Source of the DNA: an archaeon
GTDB taxonomy: Archaea; Aenigmatarchaeota; Aenigmatarchaeia; GW2011-AR5; GCA-2688965
NCBI GenBank assembly: GCA_002688965.1
Contig: NZEE01000122.1
Location: forward strand, 1 to 16,594
Direction of reading: 5' to 3'
Length of the DNA stretch: 16,594 bases
Part shown: positions 1 through 5,073 of the stretch, piece by piece
Position numbering within the stretch: position 1 is the first letter of the stretch
Layout: each line of letters begins with the position of its first letter
Notes under the pieces: model-generated
What the model was told of the DNA's origin: nothing
What the model saw: only the letters and a program-made list of their open reading frames with translations
Database searches by the model: none
Translations under genes and position numbers: made by a program

Positions 1-1498
1 CAGTGTCTAACAAATGTTGTAATTCATTGCGTGACAAATCTTCTAATTTTTTCTTACCCTCATCAAGTTCAACCTCTTCCTTAATATCATGTTCACCCTT
101 TCGAATCCTACCAACGACTCGTTTGGAACCGCCGCGGCTGATTTGATCGTAAACTATGAAATCTCCATTACTACCGATAGCAGAAGTATATCCATGGTCT
201 TTAGGGAGAGCTCTCTTTCCTAGTGCTTTTAACATTGTTTGATGATAAATATCAGTCTTACCTTCATCAAGGTCTTCCTTAACATAACGAGATGGATTAT
301 TTACACTGTATGTAAGCCAGACAGTGGCATCTCTACCCTTAGCACCAACACGAGTATTAGATTTATGAGTATGTATTTGTTTAATTAGTTGTGGAGTAAC
401 TTTGAAACCATAGATGTCAGCTGCTGTACTAAGACTCATATGTCCTGCAAGTCCTTGAGATTTAGAACCAACACTCTTTTGACCTTCCCAAACATTAACA
501 AGAGGATCATTCTTCGTTACTGGTTTAACGCCTTGATGGGCATTAGTAGCTTCACGAACGTTGCCATGTCTTTCCAATCGTTTGGCATTATGTGGACTCC
601 ATGTAAGCCAAATAGCATGGTCTCTAGCCCTAATCTCCACACGATCCTTGGATTCATTCTTAGATTTGTTAGCATGTATTTGTTTAATTAGTTGTGGAGT
701 AACTTTGAAACCATAGATACCAGCAGCAGTACTAAGGTTCATATGACCATCAAGACCATAAGATGGTCTAGTACCACTTGATGATGGACTAGTCCAAACG
801 GTAACAAGAGGATCGTTCTTTGTTACTGGTTTAACACCTTCATCAAGGTCAACGTGTTCTTTAATTAGACTTGACTTGAACACAATACGTTTCTTATCAG
901 CAGTATCAGCTTCAGTGTCTGTCATCTTTGTTCCAGCACTTGCTTTAAATGTCCGTCTAACAGTTACCTTCATACCTTTAGGATCAGTGACTCGACCGAA
1001 ATTACCACCTACAGGATGGGATGTAATATCCCAATAACCAACACCCTTTGGAATGGTTACAGTACCTTTTAACTCTTCTTCAATACCATCTTCTTCAATC
1101 TCTTCTGCATTATTTTTTTTTCTGAAAATCTTGAAACGCTTATCTAACTTGGGAGAGTTTTCTTTATTAAGGGCCATGTGAACTCTTCGTCCATCGACAG
1201 CTTCGTCAATGTCTTCAAAATCTACATCTTCATCATATTCATGGTAGTGTTCGTCTTCATCATCTTCATACGCTTCTCCACATACCGGACAAACGTCATC
1301 CTGATATACAGCCTTTTGACCATCCTGACTGGTACCACGAGCGTTGTCGGGAGTTCCCTTTAGGCCATTATTGGTTTCTTTATCGCCAACAGGATAATCT
1401 CTGATATCGACATTATCGGTATGAAGTTTCCTAAAGTCTCTCTCACCCTTAGCTCTAGGTTTCATAGTTTCATCTACATGACTCTTAAAAGATTTCAT
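1..1498 (-). CDS. Large putative head protein with tandem modules and prohead-protease-type sites (3' end beyond window)
   Basis: An open frame starts at ATG 1498 behind a good ribosome binding site (AGGGAG) and runs off the window after 499 visible codons. I do not recognise a named family. The N-terminal ~100 residues are charged, with one CPVCGE motif (half of a zinc ribbon) followed by an Asp/Glu/His-rich stretch. Residues ~221-322 and ~323-413 are two copies of one module beginning GVKPVTKNDPLV. Four tetrapeptides match the T4 gp21 prohead protease consensus (Leu/Ile-X-Glu before Ala/Gly): IDEA at 97-100 and LDEG at 218-221, 410-413 and 478-481. These sit at module edges. Position directly after portal and gp67 is where T4 keeps head core and protease genes, so a processed internal head protein is the best inference. 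Confidence is high that it is coding and low on function. Confidence 0.85.
   Translation of the reverse strand, partial: MKSFKSHVDETMKPRAKGERDFRKLHTDNVDIRDYPVGDKETNNGLKGTPDNARGTSQDGQKAVYQDDVCPVCGEAYEDDEDEHYHEYDEDVDFEDIDEAVDGRRVHMALNKENSPKLDKRFKIFRKKNNAEEIEEDGIEEELKGTVTIPKGVGYWDITSHPVGGNFGRVTDPKGMKVTVRRTFKASAGTKMTDTEADTADKKRIVFKSSLIKEHVDLDEGVKPVTKNDPLVTVWTSPSSSGTRPSYGLDGHMNLSTAAGIYGFKVTPQLIKQIHANKSKNESKDRVEIRARDHAIWLTWSPHNAKRLERHGNVREATNAHQGVKPVTKNDPLVNVWEGQKSVGSKSQGLAGHMSLSTAADIYGFKVTPQLIKQIHTHKSNTRVGAKGRDATVWLTYSVNNPSRYVKEDLDEGKTDIYHQTMLKALGKRALPKDHGYTSAIGSNGDFIVYDQISRGGSKRVVGRIRKGEHDIKEEVELDEGKKKLEDLSRNELQHLLDT
371..415. repeat. 45-bp exact direct repeat, copy 1
   Basis: These 45 bases are identical to 674-718, offset 303 bp, and lie inside the second module of the large putative head protein. 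They encode the shared core around YGFKVTPQLIKQIH. Complete identity at synonymous positions, in a module pair that otherwise differs, points to recent duplication or gene conversion. Confidence 0.9.
674..718. repeat. 45-bp exact direct repeat, copy 2
   Basis: Second copy of the 45-bp repeat also found at 371-415, here in the first module of the large putative head protein. Similarity between the modules extends on both sides but is imperfect there. For example, GVKPVTKNDPL starts each module at 838 and 532, while the segment between NDPLV and the GHM(N/S)LSTAA stretch has diverged. Confidence 0.9.
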
Positions 1499-1521
1499 CA
1501 AAAATCTCCCTAATAAAAATA

Positions 1522-1737
1522 TTAATCCTCATCAATGTCTGGTTCATCTATCTCATCATCAGCCATATTAATATCTACATTACTATCAAACGTACTAGTA
1601 GCCAATTCATCTCGTTTTGCCATTAGTGCGGCGCTAATCTTATCCTTCATTACACTGTTAAAAGCAGCTTTAAACTCTGTAGGATTCTCCTGATTAACGG
1701 CATCAACCATATCATTTACACTATATTCATCAGACAT
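1522..1737 (-). CDS. gp67: Prohead core (scaffold) protein, gp67-like
   Basis: A 71-residue acidic protein lying between the portal gene and the next head gene, exactly where T4 gene 67 lies. The N-terminal half carries the pattern typical of T4-type gp67 homologues: a short helix, then FKAAFNSVMKDKISAALMAK, a helical segment in which Ala/Lys-rich residues precede a basic KRDELA stretch. The C-terminal third is almost entirely Asp/Glu (DDEIDEPDIDED), as in T4 gp67, an internal scaffold component degraded by the prohead protease. It starts at ATG 1737 after AAGGAG, and a late promoter octamer lies only 15 bases upstream. The assignment rests on position, size and composition rather than a catalytic motif. 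Confidence 0.7.
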   Translation of the reverse strand: MSDEYSVNDMVDAVNQENPTEFKAAFNSVMKDKISAALMAKRDELATSTFDSNVDINMADDEIDEPDIDED

Positions 1738-1752
1738 CTTTTTTCTCCTTAG

Positions 1753-1760
1753 TATTTATA
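1753..1760 (-). promoter_or_regulatory. T4-type late promoter for the gp67-like gene
   Basis: Minus strand reads TATAAATA, the exact T4 late -10 element (gp55 sigma). With T4 spacing, transcription would begin near 1747, inside the AAGGAG ribosome binding site, leaving a leader of about 10 bases. It follows a weak terminator-like hairpin. Confidence 0.7.
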
Positions 1761-1761
1761 T

Positions 1762-1790
1762 AAAAAATTATTAAGATAGAGCTATATCTT
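1762..1790 (-). terminator. Weak hairpin plus T-run downstream of gp20
   Basis: On the minus strand AAGATA pairs with TATCTT around a 6-base loop (1773-1790), followed after AATAA by six T (1767-1762). The stem is AT-rich and short, so it would be a leaky intrinsic terminator at best. Its position just before the gp67 late promoter marks a transcription unit boundary. Confidence 0.35.
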
Positions 1791-1908
1791 GAGTTTTGCT
1801 TGCTATCTTTTTTAATTTATCTTTCGCAGCCTCGTTCTTCGTATTGTCAATTATGTAATTCCAAACGTTAGCAGGTACAGTACTTATATCGGTTGGAACA
1901 CCATTCAA
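1771..1908 (-). CDS. Possible small non-ATG gene or -1-frame extension of the portal gene
   Basis: The space between gp20 and gp67 holds an open frame that looks coding but has no ATG. It is open from 1971, after a TGA at 1974-1972, to a TAA at 1773-1771: 66 codons, overlapping the last ten sense codons of gp20 in the -1 frame. The part beyond gp20 reads NGVPTDISTVPANVWNYI and then a Lys/Ala-rich helix ending SKTQDIALS. The only in-frame conventional alternative start is TTG at 1908-1906, without a clear ribosome binding site. It could be a non-ATG gene, a frameshifted C-terminal extension of the portal, or the decayed end of an older gene. No strong slippery heptamer is visible at the overlap. 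Confidence 0.3.
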   Translation of the reverse strand: MNGVPTDISTVPANVWNYIIDNTKNEAAKDKLKKIASKTQDIALS

Positions 1909-1940
1909 ATTAATTAGTCTAGTACCACTTGTCGTACCAC

Positions 1941-3587
1941 TTAAACTTTCTTCCCAGACAGCTGAGCTGTCTCAGACAGCTCCATAAATTTAGACATACT
2001 TTCTAAAAGGTTTTTTTCTTCCGTTTTAGTTTCTGGTTCAGGCTTAGGCTCCGGTTTAGGTTCAGGCTTAGGTTCTGGTCTAGGCTCAGGTTCTCTTTCA
2101 TCATCTTCATCATCAGGATCAGGTTCACTTTTAATTTGCTTATCAATCTCCTTAATATCATCCTCAGTCTGTCTTAAGACATTCTTTCTAACCCACTCTT
2201 GAGAATAATACTTGCCAACATACTCTTCCATATCTCTTAGAATTTCTGTACGTTGTCTTAGAATCTCGCCTTCCTTCAACTCTTGGAAATGGTTGTCTTC
2301 CATAAAGTTATATCTGATAGTATTCTTGATTTCTACCCAATCTTCATATGAAACAATACCCTTGAGGATAAGTTGTTTCTCAAGTATACTATTGAACAGG
2401 TCGGAGAACCTAGCTCTTAGTCTAACAATAAACTTAGAAAACTTAACTTCATCTCTTGTAATTTCTTGAGACCTACCGATATTGAAAACATTTTCAGAAT
2501 CCATACGGCCGATAGGCACATTCAATGATTGATAAAGTTTCTTTTGGAAATATAAAATATCTTCAATTTCACCAAGGTTTTGACCACCAGGAAGTGTAGT
2601 AATTTCTGTGCCTCTACCACCTTCTCGTCTTGGAAGCCAGAAATCTTCCAACATAGTCATAAACTTACGATCATCTCTCACTTCACCAGTGGTTGCATCG
2701 TATACCAACTTATTCTTATGCTTAGTCATCATATCTCGTAGGTATTGTTCAGCCTTCACCTTAGGAAGATTGCCTACATCAATATAGAAAATTCTTCTTT
2801 CAGGAGCTCTTGAAATCCTATAGATAACAGCAGCATCCTCCAACATTCTTAATTGGTTGACAGGCTTAATTGACTTATGCATATGGGAAAGAACAAGAGT
2901 ATTATTCTCATTGACAAGACCTGAGGTCACATGTATAATGGAATCTTTGGCAATTTTTATTCCATGTGCTGTATTATTAACGTTATATGAATTGGTAGTC
3001 ATAAAACTTTTTTCAGTAAAAAGATAATATTCGTTTTTCAACTTTTGAACTTCGAAACCATTCTCTTTTATCTTTTCAACTTCTTTAATCTTACGAATTT
3101 TTCTAGGATCGATATATCTTAGTTCTTGAATACCTTCTTTAGACTTTTGTTCATCAACAATTGCATGGTAATAGGACCTTCCGTCCACATACCATTTCTG
3201 GAAAATTTCATACCCTTTATTGGAGAAATCTAATAAGGTAAGAACCTCTTCGAATTCGTCTCTTATCTTTTTCTTGATTGATTCTGGATGCTTGATATCA
3301 TCTGTAACACATTCAACAACCTTACGTCCTTCATTAACAACAATTGTCTCGTTAACGATATCGTCAACGGCCCGAGAACATTCTGGTTGTATTAGGAGAT
3401 TTCTATATTTTGTAACAAGTTCAGCTTCATTTTTAGCAGTACCTTCAAGATCAACAAAGGTGCCGTATGCATGGCCAGAAGCAGTTTCGGCCGCGGTTAC
3501 AACAACCGCGCCATCATCGTTTATTGGTTGAGCAAAGGAAACTGGCTCTTCTTCTTTCCTTTTGATTTCAAAGCCAAATAATTTCAT
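1941..3587 (-). CDS. gp20: Portal vertex protein gp20
   Basis: A 548-residue protein (T4 gp20 is 524) recognised as a T4-type portal by its core. Features include ECSRAVDDIVNETIV near residues 70-85, the RYIDPRKIRKI segment, the clip/stem region RAPERRIFYIDVGNLPKVKA, and the WLPRREGGRGTEITTLPGGQ signature around residues 320-340. Twelve copies would form the ring at one prohead vertex that nucleates head assembly, binds the terminase and later the neck. Start is ATG 3587 after AAGGTG. Its own late promoter and a hairpin lie upstream. Oddity: residues ~487-519 are an Asp/Glu run followed by Pro-Glu/Pro-Lys repeats, a disordered tail not expected in a portal. The tail ends with LLESMSKFMELSETAQLSG. 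Confidence 0.95.
   Translation of the reverse strand: MKLFGFEIKRKEEEPVSFAQPINDDGAVVVTAAETASGHAYGTFVDLEGTAKNEAELVTKYRNLLIQPECSRAVDDIVNETIVVNEGRKVVECVTDDIKHPESIKKKIRDEFEEVLTLLDFSNKGYEIFQKWYVDGRSYYHAIVDEQKSKEGIQELRYIDPRKIRKIKEVEKIKENGFEVQKLKNEYYLFTEKSFMTTNSYNVNNTAHGIKIAKDSIIHVTSGLVNENNTLVLSHMHKSIKPVNQLRMLEDAAVIYRISRAPERRIFYIDVGNLPKVKAEQYLRDMMTKHKNKLVYDATTGEVRDDRKFMTMLEDFWLPRREGGRGTEITTLPGGQNLGEIEDILYFQKKLYQSLNVPIGRMDSENVFNIGRSQEITRDEVKFSKFIVRLRARFSDLFNSILEKQLILKGIVSYEDWVEIKNTIRYNFMEDNHFQELKEGEILRQRTEILRDMEEYVGKYYSQEWVRKNVLRQTEDDIKEIDKQIKSEPDPDDEDDEREPEPRPEPKPEPKPEPKPEPETKTEEKNLLESMSKFMELSETAQLSGKKV
2911..2939 (+). promoter_or_regulatory. Perfect sigma70-type consensus, antisense within gp20
   Basis: The plus strand has TTGACA at 2911-2916 and TATAAT at 2934-2939 with 17 bases between: exact consensus at optimal spacing. 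It points against gp20. The underlying codons (IIHVTSGLVNENN) may be conserved for protein reasons, so it may be fortuitous, but host polymerase should recognise it. Confidence 0.4.
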
Positions 3588-3611
3588 ATTAATATCACCT
3601 TATTAGATTAT

Positions 3612-3632
3612 GGAGGGAGAAATTCTCCCTCC
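3612..3632 (-). promoter_or_regulatory. Strong hairpin at the predicted 5' end of gp20 mRNA
   Basis: GGAGGGAG pairs with CTCCCTCC around a 5-base A/T loop. From the late promoter at 3640-3647, T4 spacing puts the first transcribed base near 3634, so the gp20 transcript would begin two bases before this stem. There is no T-run after it on the minus strand, which argues against a terminator. A 5'-protecting mRNA hairpin is the inference. Confidence 0.5.
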
Positions 3633-3639
3633 TCAAATC

Positions 3640-3647
3640 TATTTATA
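3640..3647 (-). promoter_or_regulatory. T4-type late promoter for gp20
   Basis: Minus strand reads TATAAATA exactly, between the gp19 stop (3653) and the gp20 start (3587). The predicted initiating base near 3634 is G. Confidence 0.75.
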
Positions 3648-3652
3648 TCAAA

Positions 3653-4189
3653 CTATGCAGTAACCAAACCAGTAATACCAGCCGTCACAGACCACCAATC
3701 ATATTGCAAGGTTACCGTAAATTCTTCAATTGCATCAACAGTTTCCCAAGAAACTTCTACAGGACTGATTTCTGATGGGAATAGACCGGTAAAGGTATAT
3801 TCTCTTAGTACAGCACCGCTTTTAGCATATTGAACAATCTGAGCTTCAGCCTTATAATCCGCAACACCTTTGTTACCAACATGTTGATTAATATTTGCAG
3901 ACCATGCTTCCATAGCATTTCTAATTTTGAAATCTTCATCATTAATAACTGTGACAGTCCATTCAGCGAAGGTTCTATCACCCGCAATTTTAATCTTTCT
4001 CCCAAAGTAAGGAACTTCTATAGTTCCTAGTGTAGAACCTGGTAGTTGAGCAGCTTTAACCATGAAAGGCAACTTTGCAGCACCTTCCGCATCAAATCCA
4101 CCGCCCGCAATATTCGTTACTTGGAATAGAGTAGGACGAGCACCACCACCTTCTAATTGGGACCTAATATCTTGTACTTTAAACGCCAT
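3653..4189 (-). CDS. gp19: Tail tube protein gp19
   Basis: A 178-residue protein (T4 gp19 is 163) of the T4-type tail tube family. It opens MAFKVQDIRSQLEGGGARP, continues with LFQVTNIAGGG, and contains the family pattern of mature tube proteins: FMVKAAQLPGSTLGTIEVPYFGRKIKIAGDRTF near residues 42-75, then FAEWTVTVINDEDFKIRNAMEAW. It ends with a beta-rich domain (EEFTVTLQYDWWSV). Hexameric rings of it stack on the baseplate to form the channel for DNA ejection, and the sheath polymerises around it. ATG 4189 follows AAGGAG, and its own late promoter lies 31 bases upstream. It lies next to gp18 in gene order, separated only by a homing endonuclease on the other strand. Confidence 0.93.
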   Translation of the reverse strand: MAFKVQDIRSQLEGGGARPTLFQVTNIAGGGFDAEGAAKLPFMVKAAQLPGSTLGTIEVPYFGRKIKIAGDRTFAEWTVTVINDEDFKIRNAMEAWSANINQHVGNKGVADYKAEAQIVQYAKSGAVLREYTFTGLFPSEISPVEVSWETVDAIEEFTVTLQYDWWSVTAGITGLVTA

Positions 4190-4219
4190 TTTTATTTCAT
4201 CTCCTTTTTAACTCATAGT

Positions 4220-4227
4220 TATTTATA
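4220..4227 (-). promoter_or_regulatory. T4-type late promoter for gp19
   Basis: Minus strand reads TATAAATA. Predicted start near 4214 (a G) gives a ~25-base leader containing AAGGAG. It is paired back-to-back with a plus-strand octamer at 4239-4246. Confidence 0.8.
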
Positions 4228-4238
4228 ATTTAGGTTTT

Positions 4239-4246
4239 TATAAATA
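4239..4246 (+). promoter_or_regulatory. T4-type late promoter for the first homing endonuclease
   Basis: Plus strand reads TATAAATA, 28 bases before the endonuclease ATG at 4275, with AAGGTG in between. With the gp19 promoter it forms an inverted repeat (ttatttata / tataaataa) around an 11-base centre. Confidence 0.75.
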
Positions 4247-4274
4247 ACCTATAATAACAACAAGGTGTGAAAAA

Positions 4275-5039
4275 ATGAAAGCATATACTTATTTAATTGG
4301 TTGGTCAAAACTAAATCTATGGTATTATGGAGTAAGATATAAAAAAGGTTGTAAAGTAGAAGATTTGTTTACAATATATTTCACATCTTCTTTATATGTC
4401 AAGTCTGTTTTTAAAAAATATGGAAAACCAGATGTAATACAAATAAGAAAAACATTTAATTCAGTAAGAAAATCTTTATTATGGGAACAAACTGTTCAAA
4501 GACGATTAAATGTACATAAAGACCCGAAATGGTTAAATAAAAATATTTCAGGAGCAATATATTATGATGAAGAAGTAAGACAGAAAATGCGAGAGATGAA
4601 AATGAATAGGATCTGGATGTTTAAAGATAAAAAAATTATTCTAGTATTAAATGAATTAATAGAAGATTATGAAAAAGTTGGTTATAAAATTGGCCGTGGC
4701 AAGGTGAATGGTGGTCCTAAAAACGGAATGTGGGGTAAAAAACATTCAACTGAAACAAAAAGAAAAATTGGACTTAAAAACTCAAGATGTACCTTAACTG
4801 AAGAAGGTAGAAAAAAGAAATCAGAATTTATGAAAAAAAACAATCCCATGGATGATCCAAATAAAAGAAAAAAAATTTCAGAAAAGGCTCTTAAATATGG
4901 TACAAACAATAAAAAAGTCACAGACGGAATTAAAATTTTCAAATCTTTAAGAGAAGCTAATAAAAATTATCCTACTATTAAATATTCTACTCTTGCTTAT
5001 TGGTGTTCGAATGAAAAAAATGGGTGGAAATCATTATAA
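4275..5039 (+). CDS. GIY-YIG-type homing endonuclease with NUMOD modules
   Basis: A 254-residue free-standing endonuclease of the kind found between late genes of many marine T4-like phages. The N-terminal domain carries the GIY-YIG-like pair YLIGW (6-10) and YYGVR (17-21), a Glu in LLWEQTV (E71) at the expected metal-ligand position, and WLNKN (87-91). Then come a lysine-rich linker, a NUMOD3 DNA-binding motif (NGMWGKKHSTETKRKIG, ~150-166), a second related stretch (NNPMDDPNKRKKIS, ~189-202) and a C-terminal NUMOD1/IENR1-like helix-turn-helix (GIKIFKSLREANKNYP, ~218-233). It should cut a phage lacking the insert so that the gene is copied into it. It lies on the opposite strand between gp19 and gp18, with its own late promoter and AAGGTG ribosome binding site. 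It is visibly more AT-rich than its neighbours, consistent with independent transfer. Confidence 0.85.
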   Translation: MKAYTYLIGWSKLNLWYYGVRYKKGCKVEDLFTIYFTSSLYVKSVFKKYGKPDVIQIRKTFNSVRKSLLWEQTVQRRLNVHKDPKWLNKNISGAIYYDEEVRQKMREMKMNRIWMFKDKKIILVLNELIEDYEKVGYKIGRGKVNGGPKNGMWGKKHSTETKRKIGLKNSRCTLTEEGRKKKSEFMKKNNPMDDPNKRKKISEKALKYGTNNKKVTDGIKIFKSLREANKNYPTIKYSTLAYWCSNEKNGWKSL

Positions 5040-5051
5040 CCACCCACTTTT
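5014..5051. terminator. Bidirectional intrinsic terminator shared by the endonuclease and gp18
   Basis: TGGGTGG (5021-5027) pairs with CCACCCA (5040-5046). On the minus strand the stem is followed by seven T (5020-5014), a classic rho-independent terminator for gp18. On the plus strand it is followed by CTTTT for the endonuclease. The upstream arm is part of the last endonuclease codons. Confidence 0.75.
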
Positions 5052-5073
5052 CCCTTATATATCAATAGGTTAC

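Noticed and set aside
389..691. Plus-strand open frame of 100 codons opposite the head protein repeats.
   Set aside because: It is the shadow of the minus-strand gene, with no ribosome binding site or recognisable protein.
766..1931. A 15-base match (766-780 and 1917-1931) between the head protein gene and the non-ATG frame after gp20, in the same reading frame (SGTR).
   Set aside because: Too short, with no similarity on either side; a chance match in low-complexity Ser/Gly/Thr codons is likely.
2031..2100. Short direct repeats resembling a small repeat array.
   Set aside because: They are Pro-Glu/Pro-Lys codon repeats within the portal gene, with no spacers of uniform length, so not CRISPR.
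1857..2974. Other TTGACA-like boxes (for example 2857-2862) as promoters.
   Set aside because: No acceptable -10 element at 15-19 bases.
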